From Prevotella sp. (GTDB taxonomy: Bacteria > Bacteroidota > Bacteroidia > Bacteroidales > Bacteroidaceae), in assembly GCA_016285055.1 (NCBI GenBank), contig JAEEPZ010000033.1, positions 1 to 36,159 on the forward strand: 36,159 bases of DNA, read 5' to 3'. This document shows positions 7,367 to 14,836 of the stretch, piece by piece. The notes beneath the pieces are model-generated. The model was not told the origin of the DNA. It searched no databases and saw only the letters and a list, made by a program, of their open reading frames with translations. The position numbers and the translations under genes are program-made. Numbering within the stretch: position 1 is the stretch's first letter; every line of letters begins with the position of its first letter.

Positions 7367-9811
7367 ATGAAACACTGCATTACATTACTTGCATGGCTGT
7401 TGGCAACTACCGCCGCAGCCCAAGAGAAGACCGAAGTTACTGAGTTTAACCTGGCAGGCCCTTTTGCCGTGAGTCAGCCCTTTGCCGCTGACACGGTGAA
7501 CGTGGGTGGCAAGCAGTTTGAGGAAACGTCGCTATTAAACGCCCTGTCCCACGACGCCGTGCCCACCGCCACCTGCCAGGCCGGGCTGCTGCCCTCGCTC
7601 GCCGAGAGCCAGAGCGTGGGCGTGCTCAGCTTCTTTTTGAACAACAGCGACTTTGTGAAAGGCACCATCAAGGTGGAAGGCCCCAAACACTATAAGCTGT
7701 TCGTCGATGGCAACGAGGCTGGCGGTGAGCTGAAGCTGGCTCCCGAGCACCACACCCTGGCCGTGAAATATCTGGCCCAGCCTTCCGACACCGACAGCAT
7801 CCGCATCACCATCGATGCCAACCGCCTCGTCGTGCCCACGCTCTCGAAGGAGCACCCCTACATGGTGCACGACCTGACCGACGGGCGCCGCGTGCGTGGC
7901 ATCAGCCTCTCACCCGACGGGCACTTCGTCTCTATCAGCTATCAGACGACGGAGCGCGGCGGCAACAGCCGCTGGGAGTATGAGCTGCGCGACATGAAGA
8001 CACAGCGCATCCTCAGCCGTCCCACGCAGAATGTGCGCTGGATGCCTCGCACGTGCGCGTATATAGAAGAGGTATGGGAGAACGGCAAGCGGATGCTCTA
8101 CAAGGTGGAGCCCTTGACGGGCGTGCGCAGCGTGCTGGCCGCCGGCGTGCCGAAGGGCGGCTACACCGTCAGTCCTACCGAGGACTATCTCATCATCACC
8201 GACGATGAAGAGGGCCCGAAGGAGGACAAGGACGTCTTCGAGGTATTAGAGATGGACGACCGTCAGCCAGGCTGGCGCAACCGCAGCTACCTGACGAAGA
8301 TGGACCTGGCGTCGGGCATCGCCCAGCGCATCACCTTCGGCAACAAGGGCGAATACCTGAGCAGTATCTCGCCCGACGGCAAACAGCTGCTCGTTGCTTC
8401 ATCCTACAGCCGTCTGGCTCAGCGCCCCACGGAGGTGACTGACTATTATCTGCTTGATGCACAGACGCTGAAGGCCGATACACTGCTGCAGTGCGTGGGA
8501 TTCCTTGGCACTGCACAGTTCTCGCCCGACGGCAAGCAGCTGCTCTTCACTGGCAATCCCGAGGCCTTCGACCGCATAGGCTGCCAGTTGCCTGCCAACG
8601 TCACGCCGAGCATGACGGAGAACGAGCTGTTCATCTTTGACATCGCTACGAAGCAGGTGACGCCGCTGACCAAGGACTTCAATCCCTCCGTCGAGAGCGT
8701 CGACTGGTCATGGGACGACGGCCTCGTCTATTTCTCGGCTGAAGACCGCGACTACGTCAGCCTGTTCCGCCTCAACCCCGCTACGGGAGCCATCGAGCAG
8801 CTGCCCGTGCCCGGCGACTATGCTTATCGCTGGGACCTGGCCGCACACGCACCCGTGTTAGCCTATTTGTCGTATAAGACGCTGGAGCCGGCATCGGCCT
8901 ATGTCACAAGTCTGAAACCTCAACTCAAGAAAATCAGCTCACAAGTCCTCTTTGACGGCAAGACAGCGCTGGGCGATGCCCAGGTGGGCACGTGCCAGGA
9001 CTGGAACTTCACCAACTCGAAGGGCGACACGGTCTATGGACGCCTTTACTTGCCTGCCGACTTTGATGCCACGAAGAAGTATCCGCTCATCGTCTATTAT
9101 TACGGCGGCTGCTCGCCTGTGAGCCGATACTTCGAGTCACCCTACGCTCCGCAGATGTGGAACTCGCTGGGCTACGTGGCTTATATCCTGCAGCCCAGTG
9201 GTGCCACCGGCTTCGGCCAGGAGTGGGCATCGCGCCATGTCAACACAGCGGGACACGGCCCGGCCGAGGACATCATCGAGGGCACGAAAAAGCTGTGCGC
9301 CGAGCACCCGTTCATCAATGCCGAGAAGATAGGCTGTATGGGTGCCAGCTATGGCGGCTTCATGACGCAGTATCTGCAGACCGTCACCGACATCTTTGCC
9401 TGTGCCGTCAGCCACGCCGGCATTGCCAATCATACCAGCTATTGGGGCGAGGGCTACTGGGGCTACAACTATAGCGAGGTGTCGATGGCCAACAGCTATC
9501 CGTGGAGCCACAAGCAGCTCTACGTAGACCAGAGTCCGCTGTTCAATGCCGACAAGATTCACACACCGCTGCTCTTGCTCCACGGCAATGCTGACACCAA
9601 TGTGCCGCTCATCGAGAGTCTGCAGATGTTCACGGCCCTGAAACTCTTAGGCCGTGAGGTGGCCTTGGTCGAGGTGGAAGGCCAGAACCATCACATCACC
9701 GACTATGGCAAGCGCGAGAAATGGCTGGCCACACAGATGGCCTGGTTCCAGCGCTGGCTGAAGGACGACCCCAGCTGGTGGGAGACCCTGTATCCTAAGA
9801 AGCATCTGTAG
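7367..9811 (+). CDS. Exported S9-family prolyl oligopeptidase (dipeptidyl peptidase IV-like)
   Basis: An 814-residue serine peptidase that probably cleaves dipeptides or short peptides in the periplasm. A signal peptide (MKHCITLLAWLLATTAAAQ) sets the start at 7367, although an ATG two codons earlier is possible. Residues about 25-170 form an N-terminal region of unclear role. Residues about 170-530 are beta-propeller blades with WD40-like/TolB-like repeats (ISLSPDGHFVSI, SISPDGKQLLVAS, AQFSPDGKQLLFTG). Residues about 560-814 are the alpha/beta hydrolase. The catalytic triad is Ser661 in GASYGG, Asp743 in HGNADTNVP and His775 or His776 in EGQNHHITD. It is divergent from CotH and followed after 79 bp, all of it repeat, by the MtaA-like gene; co-transcription is possible. 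The exact subfamily and cleavage preference cannot be fixed. Confidence 0.94.
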   Translation: MKHCITLLAWLLATTAAAQEKTEVTEFNLAGPFAVSQPFAADTVNVGGKQFEETSLLNALSHDAVPTATCQAGLLPSLAESQSVGVLSFFLNNSDFVKGTIKVEGPKHYKLFVDGNEAGGELKLAPEHHTLAVKYLAQPSDTDSIRITIDANRLVVPTLSKEHPYMVHDLTDGRRVRGISLSPDGHFVSISYQTTERGGNSRWEYELRDMKTQRILSRPTQNVRWMPRTCAYIEEVWENGKRMLYKVEPLTGVRSVLAAGVPKGGYTVSPTEDYLIITDDEEGPKEDKDVFEVLEMDDRQPGWRNRSYLTKMDLASGIAQRITFGNKGEYLSSISPDGKQLLVASSYSRLAQRPTEVTDYYLLDAQTLKADTLLQCVGFLGTAQFSPDGKQLLFTGNPEAFDRIGCQLPANVTPSMTENELFIFDIATKQVTPLTKDFNPSVESVDWSWDDGLVYFSAEDRDYVSLFRLNPATGAIEQLPVPGDYAYRWDLAAHAPVLAYLSYKTLEPASAYVTSLKPQLKKISSQVLFDGKTALGDAQVGTCQDWNFTNSKGDTVYGRLYLPADFDATKKYPLIVYYYGGCSPVSRYFESPYAPQMWNSLGYVAYILQPSGATGFGQEWASRHVNTAGHGPAEDIIEGTKKLCAEHPFINAEKIGCMGASYGGFMTQYLQTVTDIFACAVSHAGIANHTSYWGEGYWGYNYSEVSMANSYPWSHKQLYVDQSPLFNADKIHTPLLLLHGNADTNVPLIESLQMFTALKLLGREVALVEVEGQNHHITDYGKREKWLATQMAWFQRWLKDDPSWWETLYPKKHL

Positions 9812-9814
9812 GGT

Positions 9815-9884
9815 GTCCTCTAGCGTCCTCTTGCGTCCTCTAGCATCCTCTTGCGTCCTCTTAAGTCCTCTCAAGTCCTCTCAA
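9815..9884 (+). repeat. Seven 10-bp tandem repeats in front of the MtaA-like gene
   Basis: Units GTCCTCTAGC, GTCCTCTTGC, GTCCTCTTAA and GTCCTCTCAA follow one another at 10-bp steps from just after the peptidase stop to 6 nt before the ATG at 9891. The array therefore fills the whole translation initiation region. A related 10-bp array is at 10971-11028. Confidence 0.92.
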
Positions 9885-9890
9885 AAAAAA

Positions 9891-10928
9891 ATGAAAAAGA
9901 ACATGCTCCAATGGGTGGCTGACATCATCCGCAGCAAGGACGTAGCAGCCATTCCTGTGATGACACATCCCGGTATCGAGATGATTGGCCACACCGTGCG
10001 GGAAGCCGTCAGCGACGGACGTATCCATGCCGAGGCCGTCGTTGCGCTGGCCAAGAAATACCCTTCAGCAGCGGCATGCACCATCATGGACCTGACGGTG
10101 GAGGCGGAGGCTTTCGGTGCCTCGGTCGTCTTCAGCGACGATGCCGTGCCTGCCGTCAGCGGCCGACTGTTGAACAGCATTGAGGACATCGAATGTTTGC
10201 AGGTGCCGTCGCTCCACGCAGGACGTGTGCCTCAATATCTTAAGGCCAATCTTCTCATTGCCGATACCTTTCAAAAGGAAAAAGTAACTTCTCCCCTCCC
10301 TGCAGGGAGAGGGTGGGGGAGGGCCTTCTTCGCCGGCTGCATTGGCCCGTTCTCTCTGGCTGGCAGGCTCTACGACATGGCAGAGATGATGATGCTGATT
10401 TATGAGCAGCCCCAAGCAGCTCATACGCTGTTAAGCAAGTGTGCGCAGTTCATCGCCAAATATTGTCAGGCACTGAAGCTGGCCGGTGCCAACGGCGTGC
10501 TGATGGCTGAGCCCGCTGCCGGTCTGCTGTCTGATGACGACTGCCGCACGTTCTCGTCGCAGTATGTCAGGCAGATAGTGGAAGAGGTGCAGGACGAGTC
10601 GTTCATCGTCATCCTGCACAACTGCGGCAACACGGGCCATTGTACCAAGGCAATGGTGTCGACGGGCGCTGCCGCCTATCACTTTGGCAACAAGTGCAGC
10701 ATGGAGGATGTCATCCGTGATGTGCCGCCTACGGCCCTGGCTATGGGCAACCTCGACCCCGTCTCGCTGTTCAAGGACGGCACGCCGGAGCAGATGCGCT
10801 GCGCCGTACATACCCTGCTCGACAAGATGCGCCCTTTCTCCAACTTCGTGCTCAGCAGTGGCTGCGACACGCCGCCGCACACACCACCCGCTAATATTGA
10901 GGCCTTCTTCAGCGCATTGGGGCTATAG
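9891..10928 (+). CDS. MtaA/CmuA-type corrinoid methyltransferase (UroD superfamily)
   Basis: A 345-residue protein of the uroporphyrinogen decarboxylase superfamily, subgroup MtaA/CmuA, which moves methyl groups between a corrinoid protein and a thiol or another acceptor. It is not a haem enzyme: the zinc ligands of the methyltransferase branch are present, His243 and Cys245 (HNCGNTG) and Cys325 (SSGCDTPP). Opening motif: IPVMTHPGIEMIGHTVREAV. Residues about 131-147 (KVTSPLPAGRGWGRAFF) are an in-frame palindromic element inserted just before the conserved GCIGPFSLAGRLY. Start 9891 follows an A-run at the end of the 10-bp array. The next gene is the methionine-synthase reactivation protein; together with the convergent fusion this suggests a methyl-transfer locus. 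The methyl donor and acceptor are unknown. Confidence 0.88.
   Translation: MKKNMLQWVADIIRSKDVAAIPVMTHPGIEMIGHTVREAVSDGRIHAEAVVALAKKYPSAAACTIMDLTVEAEAFGASVVFSDDAVPAVSGRLLNSIEDIECLQVPSLHAGRVPQYLKANLLIADTFQKEKVTSPLPAGRGWGRAFFAGCIGPFSLAGRLYDMAEMMMLIYEQPQAAHTLLSKCAQFIAKYCQALKLAGANGVLMAEPAAGLLSDDDCRTFSSQYVRQIVEEVQDESFIVILHNCGNTGHCTKAMVSTGAAAYHFGNKCSMEDVIRDVPPTALAMGNLDPVSLFKDGTPEQMRCAVHTLLDKMRPFSNFVLSSGCDTPPHTPPANIEAFFSALGL
10280..10330 (+). repeat. GC-rich palindromic element in frame inside the MtaA-like gene
   Basis: It reads AAGTAACTTCTCCCCTCCCT, a TGCA centre, the inverse AGGGAGAGGG, then a G-rich tail ending in GGCCTTCTT. The arms CCCTCCCT/AGGGAGAGGG form a strong hairpin. Homologous copies are in the methyltransferase fusion (13542-13606 and 13696-13740), the giant surface protein (23214-23252) and the right intergenic region (35906-35943). 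Confidence 0.88.
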
Positions 10929-11028
10929 GTCCTATGGGACTTATGGGGCTTATGGGTCTTATGGGGCCTATGGGTCCTCTCCAGTCCTCTAAAATCCTCT
11001 TCAGTCCTCTTCAGTCCTCTCCAGCCCT
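10928..11028 (+). repeat. Compound 9-bp then 10-bp tandem array between two methyl-transfer genes
   Basis: Five 9-bp units of the type GGACTTATG (10928-10972) merge into five or six 10-bp units of the type CCAGTCCTCT (10971-11028). The array starts at the stop of the MtaA-like gene and ends at the ATG of the next gene. Both unit families occur elsewhere in the window. Confidence 0.9.
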
Positions 11029-11673
11029 ATGACCCACACCATCCTGTCTTTTGCCGACCTCGCCATCACTCCCGCAGACATCTTTGCCCAGATGGGCTAT
11101 GGCAGCACTGTGCCCGACGCACAGACACAGCGTGAGACACAGGCTGTGGTGGACGATGTGCGCCGCTGGCTGCAGCCGCAGTTCTGCTACTTCGTCTGCC
11201 GAGAGCTGCCGCCGTTCAATATGGGCGGCATCATCGAGAGACAGTTGCGGGGCAGTGAGGCCTACGCCTGCTTCGTCTGCACCGCCGGCATGGAGTTTGA
11301 GGACTGGCAACAGCGGCTGAAGAAGGAAGATGACATGGTGTGCTTATTCATTGCCGACGCCTTGGGCAGCGTCATAGCCGAGAAGTGTGCCGACAGGATG
11401 GAGGAACACTTGCAGCGGAGCATTGACAAGCTGGGCTGGCATCACACCAACCGCTTCTCGCCCGGCTACTGCGGCTGGCATGTCTCGGAACAACAGCTGC
11501 TCTTCCCATTGTTTGAGGGGAAGACCTGTGGCGTCCGCCTGACCGACAGCTCGCTGATGGTGCCCATCAAGAGCGTCAGCGGTCTTATCGGCTTAGGAAA
11601 AGAAGTCCGCAGGCTTGACTACACCTGCGGACTCTGCGATTTCAAGCAGTGCTATAAGCGTATAAAGAGTTAA
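11029..11673 (+). CDS. Stand-alone methionine synthase B12 reactivation-domain protein
   Basis: A 214-residue protein matching the AdoMet-binding reactivation domain of cobalamin-dependent methionine synthase (MetH C-terminal module), here as a separate polypeptide. Key motif: RFSPGYCGWHVSEQQLLFPLF, which corresponds to the RxxxGY AdoMet-binding signature, followed by LTDSSLMVPIKSVSGLIGLG. A C-terminal cysteine cluster (YTCGLCDFKQC) may be a metal or redox site. Known role of the domain: reductive methylation of inactive cob(II)alamin with AdoMet and an electron donor. It lies downstream of the MtaA-like gene and converges on the fusion that carries the cobalamin-binding domain, its likely partner. 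The fusion lacks this module, which supports the pairing. Confidence 0.9.
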   Translation: MTHTILSFADLAITPADIFAQMGYGSTVPDAQTQRETQAVVDDVRRWLQPQFCYFVCRELPPFNMGGIIERQLRGSEAYACFVCTAGMEFEDWQQRLKKEDDMVCLFIADALGSVIAEKCADRMEEHLQRSIDKLGWHHTNRFSPGYCGWHVSEQQLLFPLFEGKTCGVRLTDSSLMVPIKSVSGLIGLGKEVRRLDYTCGLCDFKQCYKRIKS

Positions 11674-11692
11674 TCTCCCCGCCTCTCTCCTC

Positions 11693-11741
11693 TTACTTCT
11701 TACTTCTCACTTCTTACTTATTACTTATTACTTCTCACTCC
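11693..11741. repeat. Seven 7-bp tandem repeats between convergent genes
   Basis: Units TTACTTC, TCACTTC and TTACTTA repeat at 7-bp steps. The last unit supplies the TGA stop codon of the leftward methyltransferase fusion (11735-11737). Related heptamers occur inside that fusion gene at 13075-13160. Confidence 0.88.
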
Positions 11742-14700
11742 TTCCCCCCCAGCAACTGCTTGGCTACAGTGACAGCCGAGTTCGCATTGTCGCTATAGCC
11801 GTCGGCGCCAATCTCGTCGGCAAAGCCCTGCGTCACGGGAGCACCGCCCACCATCACCTTCACCTGCTGACGGATGCCGGCGGCTTCCAACGCGTCGATG
11901 ACCTCTTTCATATAGCCCATCGTCGTGGTGAGTAAGGCGCTCATGCAGAGGATGTCGGGCTGATTCTCGCGGACGGCCTCGATAAACTTGTCGGCTGAGA
12001 CATCGATGCCGATGTTGACCACCTCGAAGCCGCAGCCTTCAAGCATCGACGCCACGAGGTTCTTGCCGATGTCGTGCAGGTCGCCTTTCACCGTGCCGAT
12101 GACCACCTTGCCCAATGATGTTCTCTCCGTGCCGGCCATGAACGGCTGCAGCACCTCTAAGGCAGCCTTCATGGCGCGCCCGGCCATCAGCAGCTGTGGC
12201 ACGAAGGCCTGGCCGTCCTGAAAGCGGCGGCCCACCTCGCTCATGGCGCTGATCATCTGCTCGTTGATGAGCGTCTGCGGCTCTGCACCAGCGGCGATGG
12301 CGCCTTTCGTGGCGACGATAGCGTCATCGCTCTTGCCATTGAGAATAGCAGAAAAAAGCTGCTTGCTCGGGGATTCCGGGTGACTGCTCTCCTCAGTCAC
12401 CTGCTGGGTCTTTTGGGACTCATAGGTCTTATGGGACTCATAGGTCTTATGGGACTCATAGGTCTTATGGGGCTCATAGGTCTTATAAGACTCATAGGAC
12501 TCATAAGACTTATCAGCCCCATAGCTCAATGGCGACAGCCTGATTCCCTTTACAGGCTCGATAGCCTTTGCCATGAGGGCGATATGCTGGTCAGTGGTGC
12601 CGCAGCAACCGCCGACGATGCTCAGGTGATGACCTTCGAGCAAAGGCCAGAGATCGCGTAGCAGGCTCTCGGGCGTCTTGGTGTAACGGCCTTGGGCATC
12701 GGGCAGGCCGGCATTGGGATAGAGGCTGACGCATCTGCCATAGCGGGCGAGCGACTTGACGAGCGGCGTCATCGCAGCTACGTCGGTCACGCAGTTGATG
12801 CCAATGCTGACTATGGGGCAGTCGGCCTTGACCTCACCCTCTTCTATCAGCATCTCTTCTATAAACTCCACGATGTCCTGCCCCAGCATGTTATGGCCGT
12901 CGGCTGTGGCCACCGAGAAGCTGAGCATGATGGGCAATTGCGGTGCGACGGTTTGGGCTGCTTCGATGGCCACGCGGGCGTTCTCCACATCGAAGATGGT
13001 CTCGATGAGCAGCACATCGACGCCGCCGTCGGCCAAGGCTTGTATCTGTTCTTCGTAGGCGGCTTTCAGTTGAGAGCTGAGAGTTGAGAGTGTTGAGCTT
13101 GCTTCCGCCGTCCCTTCAGGTGTTGGCGTGGCGGTAGCTGGTTCTTCACTCTTCACTTTCAACTTTTCGTTTAACAGCGATTGGCTGGTAGGGCCGATAC
13201 TGCCGGCGACGAAGCGGGGCTTGTCTGGCGAGGCGAACTCGTCGGCACACTGGCGGGCGAGGCGGGCGGCGGCGAGATTGATGTCGCGCGCATAGTCTTG
13301 CAGACCGTAGTCGGACAAGGAGATACGCTGTGCGTTGAACGTGTTTGTCTCGATGATGTCGGCGCCGGCCTTCAGGTATTTGCGGTGGATGTCGTTGACG
13401 ATGAAGGGCGCAGTCAGCGAAAGCACATCATTACAGCCTTTTAGGTCGATGGGATGGTTGGCAAAGCGGGCGCCGCGGTAGTCTTCCTCGCGCAGCTGGT
13501 ACTGCTGTATCATCGTGCCCATAGCACCGTCGAGGAGGAGAAGACCCTCCCCCAACAGACCCACCCCCAGCCCCTCCCTGTGAGGGAGGGGAGAAGTTAC
13601 TTGGTAGGCAGATTCTGCTTCTCGTGTACTGCCCGATTCTACTTCTCTTATAATGTCTTCTACCCGATGTTCTGCCTCGTCCTCACCCGAAAGCGGTAAT
13701 CCCTCCCCTCCCTGCAGGGAGGGGTAGGGGGTGGGTCTGCTGTGTCTCCTCACTATCTCCATTGCCTCCTCTACCTCCTGCTCGTTGTGAAAATCCATCT
13801 CGATGTGTACGCCGTCGGTGCCGATGGCATCGAGCAGTGGGCGCAGCTCGGGCAGTGTCACCCAGCAGGCCATGACGCTCTTGCCGGCGGCGAGGATGCG
13901 GCGGTAGAGGTCGTACCACTTCGGGCTGCCGCCTTGTGGCTCGCCAACGCCGGGCGTCCACTGGATGGCGTCCAGCTTGTCTATCTCTAATAGGGCGTCG
14001 AGGTGGTGCATGGCTCCCACGCCGTCCAGATGATAAAGGGTGTAGGGAATCTTCTGGCACTGTTCGCGGATGAAGGGTTGCACGAAGCGGCGGTAGTCGT
14101 CGGTGCTGATCATCGTCGAGATGTCACTCTGCAGCTTCGTCATCTTCCCAGGTGCCCAGCAGGAGAAGTAACAGAAGGCCATCTCGTCGCCTTCGCGGAT
14201 GATGTCGTAAAGCTCGTCGAAGACGCGGAAGTAGATGTCGTTGATCTGTTGCAGCTGGCGCTCCAGCACCTCGGGTTGCATCACCGTGTCCATCAGCACC
14301 TGGTCGGTGCCTTTCAGGGCGGCTAAGACGTCGAGGCCCTCCATGAGGTCGGGCATGCCCACGTAGTAGTGGCCCTGCGCCTTTCGTTTGCAGGCGCTGA
14401 GCAGGTCTTTGTGCAGCAGGTAGTTGGGGTGATGCGGGTTGAAGACAATGTCCTTGGTGGCATGGGCGCTGAAGTCGGGGTCGGGGTGAATCCAGATGGT
14501 GTCGTCGCCGCCTTCGAAAACGCCGCCGAGGATAGCCGCTAAGGAGCCGGGCCCCAGCTGCGTGTTGGCAACGGGCAGGATGTCGGCCTTCAGGCACGAG
14601 TGAGCCACGTACCAGTCGAGATAGCGGGCGCGCCACTCTGCGTCGAACCATTTCTGATGAAGGTCGCGTGGCGGCTCGGGCATGGGCACGTCAGCATGGG

Positions 14701-14812
14701 GCGTGACGCCCTGCTGAAAGTGCTCCCACATGTTGAGCACGATGCCTTTGTGGTGCCACCAGTCGACGTAATGTTGTTTTGTCTCTTCAAGATTAGTTTT
14801 CCAAGTATTCAT
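11735..14812 (-). CDS. Fused UroD-like methyltransferase / homocysteine S-methyltransferase / cobalamin-binding protein
   Basis: A 1025-residue fusion. Residues about 1-360 are a UroD-superfamily methyltransferase-like module (GPGSLAAILGGVFEGG, YHLDGVGAMHHLD). A linker of two palindromic elements (about 360-422) leads to a homocysteine S-methyltransferase barrel (about 423-755: LLLDGAMGTMIQQYQL, ETNTFNAQRISL, and zinc cysteines in GINCV and GGCCGT). A 9-bp-repeat linker (about 767-802: YESYKTYEPHKTYES) leads to a cobalamin cap and B12-binding domain (about 815-1025) with GDLHDIGKNL, whose His is the lower axial ligand. The methyl-THF (pterin) and reactivation domains of MetH are absent; reactivation is supplied by the neighbouring gene. 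Likely role (inference): a methyl donor is demethylated by the first module, the corrinoid carries the methyl group, and homocysteine is turned into methionine. It starts 24 bp after the LytTR gene. A repeat-derived insert (about 551-581) sits in the barrel. Confidence 0.9.
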   Translation of the reverse strand: MNTWKTNLEETKQHYVDWWHHKGIVLNMWEHFQQGVTPHADVPMPEPPRDLHQKWFDAEWRARYLDWYVAHSCLKADILPVANTQLGPGSLAAILGGVFEGGDDTIWIHPDPDFSAHATKDIVFNPHHPNYLLHKDLLSACKRKAQGHYYVGMPDLMEGLDVLAALKGTDQVLMDTVMQPEVLERQLQQINDIYFRVFDELYDIIREGDEMAFCYFSCWAPGKMTKLQSDISTMISTDDYRRFVQPFIREQCQKIPYTLYHLDGVGAMHHLDALLEIDKLDAIQWTPGVGEPQGGSPKWYDLYRRILAAGKSVMACWVTLPELRPLLDAIGTDGVHIEMDFHNEQEVEEAMEIVRRHSRPTPYPSLQGGEGLPLSGEDEAEHRVEDIIREVESGSTREAESAYQVTSPLPHREGLGVGLLGEGLLLLDGAMGTMIQQYQLREEDYRGARFANHPIDLKGCNDVLSLTAPFIVNDIHRKYLKAGADIIETNTFNAQRISLSDYGLQDYARDINLAAARLARQCADEFASPDKPRFVAGSIGPTSQSLLNEKLKVKSEEPATATPTPEGTAEASSTLSTLSSQLKAAYEEQIQALADGGVDVLLIETIFDVENARVAIEAAQTVAPQLPIMLSFSVATADGHNMLGQDIVEFIEEMLIEEGEVKADCPIVSIGINCVTDVAAMTPLVKSLARYGRCVSLYPNAGLPDAQGRYTKTPESLLRDLWPLLEGHHLSIVGGCCGTTDQHIALMAKAIEPVKGIRLSPLSYGADKSYESYESYKTYEPHKTYESHKTYESHKTYESQKTQQVTEESSHPESPSKQLFSAILNGKSDDAIVATKGAIAAGAEPQTLINEQMISAMSEVGRRFQDGQAFVPQLLMAGRAMKAALEVLQPFMAGTERTSLGKVVIGTVKGDLHDIGKNLVASMLEGCGFEVVNIGIDVSADKFIEAVRENQPDILCMSALLTTTMGYMKEVIDALEAAGIRQQVKVMVGGAPVTQGFADEIGADGYSDNANSAVTVAKQLLGGKE
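12406..12513 (-). repeat. In-frame 9-bp repeat linker before the B12 domain
   Basis: About twelve 9-bp units (plus strand GGGACTCAT, AGGTCTTAT, AGGACTCAT) code on the minus strand for a Y-E-S-Y-K-T / P-H-K-T linker between the homocysteine methyltransferase barrel and the cobalamin cap. Confidence 0.92.
13070..13160 (-). repeat. Heptamer-derived insert in the homocysteine methyltransferase barrel
   Basis: Short 7-bp tracts flank this insert: GTTGAGA / GCTGAGA / GTTGAGA at one end and minus-strand AGTGAAG-type units at the other. It replaces the segment that in MetH links VAGSxGPT to the AAYEEQ helix. It codes KLKVKSEEP ... STLSTLSSQLK. Each tract seems to come in groups of about 21 nt, which keeps frame. 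Confidence 0.65.
13542..13606 (-). repeat. Palindromic element in the fusion linker (copy on minus strand)
   Basis: Read on the minus strand this begins AAGTAACTTCTCCCCTCCCT and ends with a G-rich tail, as in the copy at 10280-10330. It codes YQVTSPLPHREGLGVGLLG at the UroD / homocysteine methyltransferase joint. Confidence 0.88.
13696..13740 (+). repeat. Palindromic element in the fusion linker (copy on plus strand)
   Basis: Plus strand GTAATCCCTCCCCTCCCT, TGCA, AGGGAGGGG and a G-rich tail GGGGGTGGGTCTGC. It is in the opposite orientation to the copy at 13542-13606, about 90 bp away. It codes RPTPYPSLQGGEGLPL on the minus strand. Confidence 0.88.
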
Positions 14813-14836
14813 GCTGTTTGTTTCAATTGCCTATTC

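Noticed and set aside
7087..7380. N-terminal extension of the CotH gene
   Set aside because: The frame stays open through the 22-bp array, but the extension is repeat-coded, crosses the promoter box at 7091-7098, and would bury the signal peptide.
9891..10928. Uroporphyrinogen decarboxylase (hemE)
   Set aside because: The HNC and GCD zinc-ligand motifs belong to the MtaA/CmuA methyltransferase branch, and the neighbours are methyl-transfer genes, not haem genes.
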